DNA of 64,000 bases from DATDFB01 sp035276475 (GCA_035276475.1 DATELQ010000055.1:11472-75471), one strand, 5' to 3'; positions 54,967 to 63,638 are shown, counted from the first letter of the stretch. Notes: generated by a model from the letters alone, not told the origin. Numbers and translations are program-made.

Positions 54967-57492
54967 ATGGACATCGACAGCCTCGTCGCCGTTTCGCGAC
55001 TCACCGACTCCCTCTCCCGCGCCTCCACACTCGACGACGTCTACGTCGCCGCGCTCGACACGCTGCAGTCGAGTCTGCGCGTGGAGCGCGCCTCCATTCT
55101 CCTCTTCGACGAGAACGACTTCTGCGGCTTCGTGGCCTGGCGCGGCCTCTCCGACGCCTACCGCGCCGCGGTCAACGGCCACACGCCGTGGCGGCCCGAC
55201 ACGCCGCATCCGGAGCCGATCTGCATCGCCGACGTGGAGCGCGACGCCTCGCTCGCGCCGTACTGCGACGTCTTCCGCGCCGAGGGCATTCGCGCGCTCG
55301 GATTCTTCCCGCTCATCTATCGCGACCGCGTGCTCGGCAAGTTCATGACCTACTACGCTGCGCCGCACGACTTCGATCCCGCTGAGATCGAGCTGGCGCG
55401 CACCATCGCCGGGCAGATCGCCTTCGGCGTCGCGCGCATCCGCGCCGAGGAAGCGCTCGGGCGGGAGCGCGAGCGCCTCGCCGACTTGATCATGAGCGTT
55501 CCGGGCGTCGTGTGGGAAACGACCGGCACGCCCGGCGTCGACCAGCGCGTCACCTTCGTCAGCCCGGCCATCGAAGATCTCCTCGGATATCCGCCCGAGG
55601 CCTGGCTCGAGAATCCGCGCTTCTGGGACAACGTCATCGTCTCCGCGGAGCCGGGTGAAGTGCAGCGCATGTCGCTCGACCTCGCCGCCAGTGGCACGCC
55701 GGCCGTGCACACCTTCCGGATGCGCACGCGCGACGGCCGGATGATCTGGACCGAGGTGCGCGTCGCGGCGAAGAACGAAGGCGGCAAACTCGTGCTGCGC
55801 GGCGTGACCCTCGACATCACCGCGCGCAAGGCCGCCGAGGCGCGGCGGGCGTTCCTGACGAAGGCGTCGGGCGTGCTAGCGTCGTCGCTCGACTACGAGA
55901 CGACGCTCGCGCAGCTCACGCAGCTCATCGTCGCGGATCTCGGCGACTGGTGCACGATCGACATCGTTGAAGACGACGGCGAGCTGCGGCGCCTGCACGT
56001 CGAGCATCGCGATCCGTCGAAGCGCGCCGCGGCGGAGCAGTTGATGAATCGCGGCATCGTCACCGGCGCGGCCACGCGGCTCCGCCCGGTCGTGGAGCGC
56101 GGCGACACAATCTTCGTTCCCGCCGTGGCCAACGATCACTTCTCGCGCTTCAACGTCGAGCCGGCGGCGCGGCCGGTCGTCGAGCAGCTCGGTCTGGCCT
56201 CGTTCATGGTCGTGCCACTCAGCGCCGGCAACCGCATCGTCGGCGCGCTGTCGATCATGTCGTCCGACGCGGCGCGGCTCTACGACGACGCCGATCTCGC
56301 GCTTGCCCTCGAGCTCGGGCAACGCGCCGGCTACGCCATCGAGAACGCGCGGCTCTACCGGCAGGCCCAGGACGCGAACCGCGCCAAGGACGAATTCCTG
56401 GCGACACTCTCGCACGAGCTGCGCACGCCGATGACAGCCACGCTCGGGTGGGCCACGATGCTGCGCATGGGTGAGATCGCGCCGCCGGAGTTTCATCTCG
56501 CCGTGGAGACGATCGAGCGGAGCACGCGCGCGCAGGCGAAGCTGATCGACGAGATCCTCGACGTCTCGCGCATCGTGACCGGCAAGTTGCAGCTCAACAT
56601 CGCGCCGGTGAATCTGCAGAGCGTGATCGAGGCCGCGGTCGACGCGGTGCGCCCGAGCATCGCCGCGAAGGGCATCACGTTGCACCTCGACTTCGCGCGC
56701 ATCGACGGCGTGCCGACCGGCGACGCGGAGCGCCTGCAGCAGGTGATCTGGAATCTGCTTTCGAACTCGGTGAAGTTCACGCCGGGCGGCGGCTCGATCT
56801 CGCTTCGTGTCGATCAGCCGCAGCGCGACGGCGTGCGCATCGCCGTCACCGACACGGGCCAGGGCATCCCGCGGCGCCTCCTGCCGGTGATCTTCGAGCG
56901 CTTCCGCCAGGGCGACAGCAGCACGACGCGCACGCACGGCGGCCTTGGGTTGGGCCTCGCGATCGTCAAGAACATCGTCGAGCTGCACGGCGGCAACGTG
57001 AGCGCTGCGAGCGACGGCGAAGGCCGCGGCGCGACGTTCACGATTTCGCTGCCGCTGACGACGGCGTCGGCTGCGACGATGATCGGTCCCTCACTCGACA
57101 CCGCTCCCCTCTCGCTCTCCGGCGTGTCGGTGCTGCTGGTGGAGGACGACGACGACACGCGGCGCATGCTGGCCGCGGCGCTCCAGAATTTCGGCGCCTC
57201 GGTGACGGCGGTCGGCTCGGCGCACGCGGCCATCGATGCGCTGCGCCGCGCCGCGCCGAACGTGGTCGTCAGCGACATCGCCATGCCCGGCGAGGACGGC
57301 TTCGCGCTGATGGTGAAGATCCGCGCCGGCGAGATCGAGCCCGCGCGCAACGTGCCGGCTGTGGCGCTCACGGCCTATGCGCGCGCCGAGGACCGCGAGC
57401 GCATTCTCGCCTCGGGGTTCGGATTCCACCTGACGAAGCCGGTCGACCCGGTGACGATGGTGCGCGTGATCCGCGAGGCCGCGCGGCGCTGA
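54967..57492 (+). CDS. soluble hybrid sensor histidine kinase (GAF-PAS-GAF-HK-REC)
   Basis: This 841-residue cytoplasmic kinase has no membrane segment. The domain order by eye is GAF (about 10-160), PAS (170-285), GAF (295-465), HisKA with phospho-acceptor His483 in LSHELRTPM, HATPase (580-700, N box NLLSNSVKFTP, G box GGLGLGLAIV) and a C-terminal receiver with Asp770 in VVVSDIAMPGEDGF. The signal is unknown; GAF/PAS domains may bind small ligands or sense redox state. There is no neighbouring response regulator, so output must pass to a distant partner. Confidence 0.94.
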   Translation: MDIDSLVAVSRLTDSLSRASTLDDVYVAALDTLQSSLRVERASILLFDENDFCGFVAWRGLSDAYRAAVNGHTPWRPDTPHPEPICIADVERDASLAPYCDVFRAEGIRALGFFPLIYRDRVLGKFMTYYAAPHDFDPAEIELARTIAGQIAFGVARIRAEEALGRERERLADLIMSVPGVVWETTGTPGVDQRVTFVSPAIEDLLGYPPEAWLENPRFWDNVIVSAEPGEVQRMSLDLAASGTPAVHTFRMRTRDGRMIWTEVRVAAKNEGGKLVLRGVTLDITARKAAEARRAFLTKASGVLASSLDYETTLAQLTQLIVADLGDWCTIDIVEDDGELRRLHVEHRDPSKRAAAEQLMNRGIVTGAATRLRPVVERGDTIFVPAVANDHFSRFNVEPAARPVVEQLGLASFMVVPLSAGNRIVGALSIMSSDAARLYDDADLALALELGQRAGYAIENARLYRQAQDANRAKDEFLATLSHELRTPMTATLGWATMLRMGEIAPPEFHLAVETIERSTRAQAKLIDEILDVSRIVTGKLQLNIAPVNLQSVIEAAVDAVRPSIAAKGITLHLDFARIDGVPTGDAERLQQVIWNLLSNSVKFTPGGGSISLRVDQPQRDGVRIAVTDTGQGIPRRLLPVIFERFRQGDSSTTRTHGGLGLGLAIVKNIVELHGGNVSAASDGEGRGATFTISLPLTTASAATMIGPSLDTAPLSLSGVSVLLVEDDDDTRRMLAAALQNFGASVTAVGSAHAAIDALRRAAPNVVVSDIAMPGEDGFALMVKIRAGEIEPARNVPAVALTAYARAEDRERILASGFGFHLTKPVDPVTMVRVIREAARR

Positions 57493-57493
57493 C

Positions 57494-57652
57494 CTACCCC
57501 TGCCGAAGGAACGGCTCCGGCGACCGTGGCGGCGGCTCGTTCGGAACATCCTCGGGTGGCGGCAGCTCGATCGGCAGCTCTTCGAACAGCTGCGCCTCGG
57601 GCCGCTTCTGCTCCTGGAACTGCGGCGGCAAATCGTCGGACATTGCTTGCAT
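57494..57652 (-). CDS. small proline/glutamate-rich protein downstream of recG
   Basis: A 52-codon frame starts at ATG 57652, 12 bases after the recG stop, and ends one base from the histidine kinase stop. The product (MQAMSDDLPPQFQEQKRPEA at the start) is acidic and rich in Pro, with repeated PPP/EELP segments. Codons show the strong G/C third-base bias of real genes here. A weak GGAT site is the only ribosome signal. No family was recognised. Confidence 0.5.
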   Translation of the reverse strand: MQAMSDDLPPQFQEQKRPEAQLFEELPIELPPPEDVPNEPPPRSPEPFLRQG

Positions 57653-57664
57653 GTGATGCAAATC

Positions 57665-59713
57665 CTAATCCCGTCCCGCCTCGGCGACGGCGATCCCGAC
57701 GAGCCCGCGCGCCAGGGCATCCGCCTCCTTGACGCCGCGCTCGACTGTCTCGATGGCCACGTCCCTCGCTTTCTCCATCAGCGCGTGGTCGCGCACGATG
57801 TTCCCGAACCGGAAGCGCGGCACGCCCGACTGCTTCGTGCCGAGGAACTCGCCGGGGCCGCGGAGCTCGAGGTCGTGCTCGGCGACGGTGAAGCCGCTCG
57901 GAGTTTTGGCGAAGAGGTCCAACCGCCCCTTCTCGCCGTCGGAGACGAGGATGCAGTACGACTTGCGCATGCCGCGCCCCACGCGCCCGCGGAGCTGGTG
58001 GAGCTGCGAGAGGCCGAAGCGGTCGGCGTCGAAGATCAGCATGATCGAGGCGTTCGGCACGTCGATGCCGACCTCGATCACCGTCGTGGAGACGAGCATG
58101 TCGAGCTCACCGCTCTTGAAGAGCTCCATCGTCTCTTCTTTTTCCGTGGCGCTCATCCGGCCGTGCAGCATGGCGATGCGGCGCTTGGCGAAGCGCTGGG
58201 TCATGGCGTCGAAGCCGAGCGTCAGCGCCTTCACGTTCAGCTTCTCCGACTCCTCGATGATCGGAAAGACGACGTAGGCCTGCGCGCCGGCGTCGAGCTC
58301 CTCGTCGATGAACGCATAGACGCGGTCGAGCTCCTTCGACGTCCGCACCGCCGTCTTCACCGCCGTGCGCCCGGGCGGCAGCTCGTCGATGACGGAGAGC
58401 TCCAGGTCGCCGAAGATCGCCAGGGCCAGCGAGCGCGGGATCGGCGTCGCCGTCATGACCAGGATGTCGGGCATGTCGGCTTTGGCGAAGAGGCGCTGGC
58501 GCTGCTCGACGCCGAAGCGGTGCTGCTCGTCGACGATGGCCAGCCCGAGGGACTTGAAGACGACGCGCTCCTCGAGCAGCGCGTGCGTGCCGACGACGAG
58601 CTGGATGAAGCCGTCGCGCAGCCCGGCCAGGAGCGTGCGGCGCTCGCCCGCCCCCATCGAGCCGGTGGCTTTGGCGACCACGATCTTGTCGCCGAGGAGC
58701 TGGCGGATGCGCTGGAAGTGCTGCTCGACGAGGATCTCCGTAGGCGCGAGCAGCGCGGCCTGGTGCCCGTTGCGGATCGAGATGATCGCCGCGATCAGCG
58801 CGACGATGGTCTTGCCGCTGCCGACGTCGCCCTGGAGCAGGCGGTACATCGGCTTCTCGCTCCGGAGGTCATCAGCGATCTCCTTGACGACGCGCTTCTG
58901 CGCCCCAGTCAACTTGAACGGCAGGATGCGTTTCACCTCGGCGCGAATGGCGTCGTTGACCTCGATGCGGCGCGTCTTCCGCTTCACTTCTTCCGTGGCG
59001 CGGCGGACGCGGAGGGCCAGCTGGAAGGTGAAGAACTCCTGCAGAATGACGCGGAGGTGCGCGGGCGAGCGTTGCCGCAGGAACTCCGCAGTTAATTCCT
59101 GCGGGCGGTGGATGTCGTGCAGCGCCGGTGCGAGGTCGATCACGCCGAGGCGCTGGCGCAGCGCGGGCGGGAGCGGGTCGCCCAAGAGCGGCAGCGTCTC
59201 GCACGCCGTGGCGATCATCTGGCGCAGCGCCTTCGGGGCGATGTTCGGCACCTTCGAGTAGATCGGGACGATGGCCCCCTCGTCGCCTTCGTTCCACGTC
59301 TCCCACTCCGGCCCTTCGATCTGCAGGCGACGGTAGTGCGAGAGGCGCGGGACGCCGTAGACTGAGAGCTTGTCGCCGCGGTGGATCTGCTCCGAGAGGT
59401 ACGGCTGGTTGAACCAGACGAGCATCACCGCGCCGCTGCCGTCTTCGAGCATGGCCTCGAAGATCTTCATCCGCTTGACCGGCGAGACCTTCGCGCCGCA
59501 CGTGCGCACTTCCCCGCGCAGGAGGACCGGCTCCTCGACGTGGTGCCCGAGGTCCGCGATGCGGATGGGGTGGCGGCGGTCTTCGTAGCGGTAGGGGAAG
59601 AGCTTGAGGAGAAGGTCGCTGACGCGGTCGATGCCGAGCTCTTCGAGCGACTGGGCGCGGCGCGGGCCGATGTGCGGGATGCTGCGGATCGGATCGGTCG
59701 GCGTCAGCGGCAC
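57665..59713 (-). CDS. recG: ATP-dependent DNA helicase RecG
   Basis: RecG remodels stalled forks and branched DNA. The 682-residue protein has an N-terminal wedge/OB domain, Walker A GDVGSGKT, DEXQ-type motif VDEQHRFGVEQR, motif III TATPIPR and the C-terminal QLRGRVGRG motif. The start is a GTG at 59713, with a CACAAT box ending seven bases before it. It follows the alpha/beta hydrolase by 42 bases. Confidence 0.95.
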   Translation of the reverse strand: MPLTPTDPIRSIPHIGPRRAQSLEELGIDRVSDLLLKLFPYRYEDRRHPIRIADLGHHVEEPVLLRGEVRTCGAKVSPVKRMKIFEAMLEDGSGAVMLVWFNQPYLSEQIHRGDKLSVYGVPRLSHYRRLQIEGPEWETWNEGDEGAIVPIYSKVPNIAPKALRQMIATACETLPLLGDPLPPALRQRLGVIDLAPALHDIHRPQELTAEFLRQRSPAHLRVILQEFFTFQLALRVRRATEEVKRKTRRIEVNDAIRAEVKRILPFKLTGAQKRVVKEIADDLRSEKPMYRLLQGDVGSGKTIVALIAAIISIRNGHQAALLAPTEILVEQHFQRIRQLLGDKIVVAKATGSMGAGERRTLLAGLRDGFIQLVVGTHALLEERVVFKSLGLAIVDEQHRFGVEQRQRLFAKADMPDILVMTATPIPRSLALAIFGDLELSVIDELPPGRTAVKTAVRTSKELDRVYAFIDEELDAGAQAYVVFPIIEESEKLNVKALTLGFDAMTQRFAKRRIAMLHGRMSATEKEETMELFKSGELDMLVSTTVIEVGIDVPNASIMLIFDADRFGLSQLHQLRGRVGRGMRKSYCILVSDGEKGRLDLFAKTPSGFTVAEHDLELRGPGEFLGTKQSGVPRFRFGNIVRDHALMEKARDVAIETVERGVKEADALARGLVGIAVAEAGRD

Positions 59714-59755
59714 GGGACGGATTGTGCCGCACGTGCGCAGGAAACTCGCGTTTTT

Positions 59756-60925
59756 CTACTTGGCGTAGAGCGCGTGCAGCCACCGTCGCATGGCGTCGAA
59801 CATGCCGGGGACGAAGCGCTTGAGAGTGGGGATCTCGCGATTGCCACCGGTAGTGGCATCGAGGAAGGCGTGATCGGCGGTCGGGAAGAAGAGAACCGTC
59901 AGGCGGGCGTTCGCCGGCATGGCGCGCTCGAGGTTCGCCGCCGACTCGATCGGCGTCGACTTGTCGAGTCCTCCGAAGAGAGCGAGCACCGGTTGCCGGA
60001 CGCCGGCGGCGAACGGCCGCGGATCGAAACTGAAGTCGTCGCGCCAGACTTGCTGCAGCTCCTGCAGCGAAGCCGGCTTGTAGCCGAGGTCGCGCCACGC
60101 GGTCCCCTCGGCGCTGTGCATCAGTTCGTCCCACCCCTGTCCGGTGCGCGCGACCTCCATGAGTCTCGCTTCATACGCGACGGCTGCCGCGACCTCGGAT
60201 GCCGAGGTTCCATCCGCCGTCGCTTCGGCGCCGAGGCGATAGAGCTCCTGCTGCCACGCCGGAACGAACATGCCGGAGTGGTCGATGACGAAGGCGACGT
60301 CCGCCGATTTGGACGCGGCGATGATCGACAGCCACCCGCCCTGACTGTGCCCCCACAGCCCGACCCGCCGAGGATCGATGTCGCGCCGCTTGCGCAGCAT
60401 CTCGACTGCAGCAACGGCGTCGTTCGCATAGGTCTCGAACGGCGCGCGCTCGCTCCGCCGGTCGTACGCCAGGACAGCGAAGCCCTGCGAGAGGAAGAAG
60501 TTCGGAAACGTCGCGGCCGCGAATCGGCCGACATGACCGGCGGGGACGATGACGACGGCGGGAAACGGCCCCTTGCCCGCCGGAAGCCACAACGTGCCGC
60601 CGTCGGTCTGCACCGTGCGCTGCGGGATCCGTCTGAATGTTTTTCCGTTGTATGTCAACGCCATCGGCGTGAAGCGAATCCGCGCCGCCTCCCGCCCGCC
60701 CATCACCCCCTCGGGGAGCGAATAGACGTCGGGCGCGACTTCCTGGAGCACGCCGAAGCGCCCGGAATCAAAGTCAGTGAAGGCCAGAACGTGCGGCGCG
60801 GAGGGGTCGGCTTCCCACTCCGCGATCGCGATCGTGCGGCCGTTGAGGGAGTAGTTAGCGGTGTAGACGGAGAGGTCGGCGGCGTGGGCTGAGAGGGCGA
60901 AGAGGAAGAGAGAGAGGCGGAGCAT
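59756..60925 (-). CDS. exported alpha/beta hydrolase
   Basis: This 389-residue secreted hydrolase has a signal peptide (MLRLSLFLFALSAHA), an N-terminal domain about 16-110, and an alpha/beta-hydrolase fold. The nucleophile is Ser194 in GLWGHSQGGWLS, and a candidate catalytic His occurs in FPTADHAFLD. It probably cleaves esters or peptides in the periplasm. ATG 60925 is two bases after the stop of the cNMP-FHA gene. Confidence 0.88.
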   Translation of the reverse strand: MLRLSLFLFALSAHAADLSVYTANYSLNGRTIAIAEWEADPSAPHVLAFTDFDSGRFGVLQEVAPDVYSLPEGVMGGREAARIRFTPMALTYNGKTFRRIPQRTVQTDGGTLWLPAGKGPFPAVVIVPAGHVGRFAAATFPNFFLSQGFAVLAYDRRSERAPFETYANDAVAAVEMLRKRRDIDPRRVGLWGHSQGGWLSIIAASKSADVAFVIDHSGMFVPAWQQELYRLGAEATADGTSASEVAAAVAYEARLMEVARTGQGWDELMHSAEGTAWRDLGYKPASLQELQQVWRDDFSFDPRPFAAGVRQPVLALFGGLDKSTPIESAANLERAMPANARLTVLFFPTADHAFLDATTGGNREIPTLKRFVPGMFDAMRRWLHALYAK

Positions 60926-60927
60926 CC

Positions 60928-61713
60928 TCAGTCAAACACGGCCTTCATCGCAATCAACCCAATCTTCAGCGCATCCCCATTGTGCAGCGTCACCGGCACG
61001 CCGGTCGGAATCCGCTGCTCGTTCACGTACGTCCCGTTCACCGTCCCTACCTCTTCGAGCACGTGGTACTCGCTGCCGGTGCGGAGGATCTTGGCGTGGC
61101 GGCGGGAGACGGAGCGGTTGACGTCGACGGGGGTGAGGTCGATGTCAGGGAGGATTCCGGTCACCGGGTCGGCGCGGCCGATCGTCGTCTCGTCGCCGCT
61201 GGAGAAAAAGAACGCCGTGCCGCTGGCGAGGTCGATGAGGCGATGGCGCGCGGCCTTCTCCGGCGGCGCGATCTGCGTGGCGTCGAGAGCGGCGTGGTCG
61301 TGGTCGATCTCTTTGCCGACGAGACGCTCGAGGAGCGAGTTCGCCTCGCGCAGCCGCTTCGAGTATTTGCGGATGATCCGCACCGCGACCTCGGGGTTCT
61401 TGCGCAGCATCTCGTCGAAGCGCGCCCCGTTGATCACGACCGTCCGCACCTCGGTCACGGCCACGGCGTCGGCGGTGCGGGGAACGTTCTCGAGGATGGC
61501 CATCTCGCCGAAGAAGTCGCCCTTCTCCAGGCGCGAGAGGAGGTGAGCCTCGCCGTTGATGTGCTTGATGATGTTCACCACCCCGTCCTGGATGATGTAC
61601 ATCTCCGTGCCGAGGTCGCCTTCGCGGAAAATGACGTCGCCGGCGGCGTAGGACGCGTTGGCGTCCTTGACGACCACCTCTTTCCCGCCGGTTGTCTTGA
61701 AGACGGCTTTCAT
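60928..61713 (-). CDS. cyclic-nucleotide-binding / FHA domain fusion protein
   Basis: This 261-residue cytoplasmic protein has an N-terminal cNMP-binding domain of the CRP fold (about 18-130; EGDLGTEMYIIQDGVVNI, GDFFGEMAILENVPRTADAVA) but no helix-turn-helix. A C-terminal FHA domain (about 180-255; TTIGRADP, NRSVSRRHAKIL, GTVNGTYVNEQ) would bind phosphothreonine. It would link a cyclic nucleotide or ligand signal to phosphopeptide binding. No kinase is adjacent. ATG 61713 overlaps the ldcA-like stop as ATGA. Confidence 0.9.
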   Translation of the reverse strand: MKAVFKTTGGKEVVVKDANASYAAGDVIFREGDLGTEMYIIQDGVVNIIKHINGEAHLLSRLEKGDFFGEMAILENVPRTADAVAVTEVRTVVINGARFDEMLRKNPEVAVRIIRKYSKRLREANSLLERLVGKEIDHDHAALDATQIAPPEKAARHRLIDLASGTAFFFSSGDETTIGRADPVTGILPDIDLTPVDVNRSVSRRHAKILRTGSEYHVLEEVGTVNGTYVNEQRIPTGVPVTLHNGDALKIGLIAMKAVFD

Positions 61714-62621
61714 CGCTGCACTGCCGGCGCGGTGACGGTGAAGGCGCAGTCGCTCGTGCTGACGCGCACCGGCGCGCCGATCGGCATCAGCAGGTTGTTG
61801 CCGAAGTGCCCGAACGGCAGATCACGCACGACCGGAATTCCTCTGGACCCCAATTTTTCGTGAAGAAGAGTGGCCACGTCGGGCTCGCTCCCGCAGCCTT
61901 TCAGCTTGCCAATCAGCACTCCACGGATGCGTCGCAATCTACCAGACAGGTCCAGGTGGGTCAACATTCGGTCGAGCCGGTATGGCTCCTCGCCGACGTC
62001 TTCCCAGAACCAGATTCCATCGTCGATCCAGTAGTCGTACGGCGTGCCGGTGAGGGACGTCGTCAGCGACAGGCATCCGCCGAAAAGAACGCCTTCCGCT
62101 TCCCCTTCGGAGACGATTTGAACACGTTCAAAACGGTGCGTGAGCGGCGCGGCGCCGGAGAGCATGTCGAAGAACCACTGCTCGATGTCCGGCGTCAGGC
62201 CGTCGTGGAAGTCGAGGTTGAGCATGGGGCCGTGGAAGGACGCGACGCCGGCGCGCACGGCGACGGCGTCGTGCAGCGCGGTCAAGTCGCTGAAGCCGAC
62301 GATCGGGCGCGGGTTGCGGCGGATGGCGTCGTAGTCGACGCGGTCGAGGACGCGCATGGCCCCGTAGCCGCCGCGCGAGAAGAGGATGGCGTCGACGTCG
62401 TCCGACCTCAAGTAGAGGTTGAGCTTTTCGACGCGCTCGTCGTCGTCGCCGGCCAAGTAGCCTCGGACGTTGTGGTCGACGTTGTCGGCGATGGTGACGC
62501 GGTAGCCGCGCTGCTGCAGGCGCGCGGCGCCGGCGCGGACGCGTTCGAGGCTGCTCGGACCGGAGATGGCGCAGACGGCGATGTGGCCGTTCGGCGGGAG
62601 GGCGCGCGGAAGGGTCAACAT
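61710..62621 (-). CDS. LD-carboxypeptidase (peptidase S66)
   Basis: S66 peptidases trim the terminal D-Ala from murein tetrapeptides or cleave microcin C. This 303-residue protein has ILFSRGGYGAMRVLDRVDYD followed by the nucleophile Ser111 in VGFSDLTALHDAV, and late catalytic Glu/His candidates in GGCLSL and LPFGHFGNN. It is more like LdcA than MccF by length. ATG 62621 follows a TACGAT box ending eight bases before it. A heptamer-phased hairpin separates it from rnpB. Confidence 0.9.
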   Translation of the reverse strand: MLTLPRALPPNGHIAVCAISGPSSLERVRAGAARLQQRGYRVTIADNVDHNVRGYLAGDDDERVEKLNLYLRSDDVDAILFSRGGYGAMRVLDRVDYDAIRRNPRPIVGFSDLTALHDAVAVRAGVASFHGPMLNLDFHDGLTPDIEQWFFDMLSGAAPLTHRFERVQIVSEGEAEGVLFGGCLSLTTSLTGTPYDYWIDDGIWFWEDVGEEPYRLDRMLTHLDLSGRLRRIRGVLIGKLKGCGSEPDVATLLHEKLGSRGIPVVRDLPFGHFGNNLLMPIGAPVRVSTSDCAFTVTAPAVQR

Positions 62622-62645
62622 GGGGACCGATCGTAACGTGGTTTA

Positions 62646-62732
62646 GGTGACAGGGAACAGGTCACAGGTCACAGGTGGTGGATCTCGCGACGACAATCAC
62701 CTGTCCCCTGTCACCCGTGACCTGTCCCCTGA
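62646..62732. repeat. heptamer-phased hairpin between rnpB and the LD-carboxypeptidase
   Basis: Four units of the GGTCACA/GGTGACA type (62646-62673), a spacer of about 24 bases, then five inverted units of the CACCTGT/CCCCTGT type (62698-62732). It begins eight bases beyond the RNase P RNA 3' end. The unit family is the same as at 37657 and 36023. Confidence 0.85.
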
Positions 62733-62740
62733 TCAAATAC

Positions 62741-63122
62741 GTGAAGTGAACCTATAAGCCGAATCCTGTTCCCCTTGCGGGGTGAGGATCATTCCTCTGT
62801 CACTCGCGTTGCCGCGGTGATCAAGCAACCTACCCGGACGCTGATAACGGGAACGGGCGGTCCCATCACGTCCCTATTTGGTCTTGCTCCGCAGGGGGTT
62901 TACCGTGCCGTCGCCGCTCACGCGGGACGCGGTGCGCTCTTACCGCACCGTTTCACCCTTGCCTCCTCCCGTCGGCTTGCGCCTCCGGACGATCGGCGGT
63001 TTGCTTTCTGTTGCACTTTCCGTCGCGTCGCCGCGCCTGGCCGTTAGCCAGCCTGCTGCCCGTGAGAGTTCGGACTTTCCTCCAGCTCCTCGCGGAGCCA
63101 GCGATCCTCCGGTTCACTTCAC
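62741..63122 (-). ncRNA. rnpB: RNase P RNA, bacterial type A
   Basis: This is the catalytic RNA that matures tRNA 5' ends. The ends pair as helix P1: GTGAAGTGAACC at the 5' end with GGTTCACTTCAC at the 3' end. Conserved core blocks appear in order on the minus strand: GAGGAAAGTCCGAACTC, ACGGGCAGCAGGCTGGCTAA, AGTGCAACAGAAAGCAAAC, GGGTGAAACGGTGCGG, GTAAGAGCGCACC, GGTAAACCCC, CAGAGGAATGATCC and ACAGGATTCGGCTTATAG. The length, 382 bases, is normal. No protein is coded here; small frames in the region are chance. Confidence 0.96.
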
Positions 63123-63129
63123 GCGATGG

Positions 63130-63135
63130 AGTCTA
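63130..63135 (-). promoter_or_regulatory. -10 box of rnpB
   Basis: TAGACT on the minus strand ends seven bases before the predicted 5' end of the RNA (63122), the distance expected for a sigma-70 start. No good -35 box was found. Confidence 0.5.
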
Positions 63136-63198
63136 ACAGACCGCTCCATGTCGAAATTGCTCATAGTAAATTGCTGCGATTACAGCAGCTTAGAATCA

Positions 63199-63216
63199 AT
63201 GTCGGCGTGCCGACAT
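63199..63216 (-). terminator. hairpin after the NYN gene
   Basis: ATGTCGGC and GCCGACAT enclose a two-base loop, immediately after the stop of the NYN gene. The strand it would terminate lacks a U tract, so it may be a factor-dependent terminator or a binding site. The remaining bases up to rnpB (63136-63198) are AT-richer than the surroundings and hold nothing else recognisable. Confidence 0.45.
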
Positions 63217-63638
63217 CAAAAAACGTTTCGGTTTTTCGGGTCGGAAAAATAGCCGATCCAGTCGTCCGCGCTGCCGCGTTCTTCCGTCGCCGGCAGGCTC
63301 TCGATCTCGGCGAGAAGCCGCCGCGGCTCGACGACGGCGACGTTGCGCCCGGCGATGCGCGCGCCCAAGGCGCGGTCGCTCGTGACGACGTTCCACCCTC
63401 GCCCGTTGGCGACGCGCGCGACGATCAGATCGTCCGCGGTGCGCGCCTCGCTGAAGACGACGCTGACGCCGCCCAGGTGCGTGCCGAAGTGCTCCGGCGC
63501 GGCGCCGTCGAAGACACAGACGACGCGCGTCCGCTTCGCGCGCGCAAAGCGCCCGAGGAGCCGGACGAGCTCGCGCTTCGCGTCGGTCGCCGCGCGGGCG
63601 GAACCGAGGACGTTCGAGCCGTCGATGATCCAGGGCAT
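63216..63638 (-). CDS. YacP-like NYN domain protein (putative RNase)
   Basis: This 140-residue NYN/PIN-like domain starts MPWIIDGSNVLGSARAA, with conserved Asp in IDGSNV, VFDGAAPE, ADDLIVARV and VTSDRALGARI. YacP (Rae1) of Bacillus is a ribosome-dependent mRNase; this distant relative may have a related activity. The ATG at 63638 overlaps the stop of the SPOR-domain gene (TAATG), so they are coupled. Confidence 0.85.
   Translation of the reverse strand: MPWIIDGSNVLGSARAATDAKRELVRLLGRFARAKRTRVVCVFDGAAPEHFGTHLGGVSVVFSEARTADDLIVARVANGRGWNVVTSDRALGARIAGRNVAVVEPRRLLAEIESLPATEERGSADDWIGYFSDPKNRNVF

Noticed and set aside
10672..62732. Heptamer repeats as CRISPR arrays
   Set aside because: Units are 7 bases with no unique spacers, no 24-40 base repeats and no cas genes are present.
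62775..63252. Small plus-strand frames over rnpB
   Set aside because: The conserved RNase P RNA core explains the sequence; the frames have no ribosome site or recognisable product.
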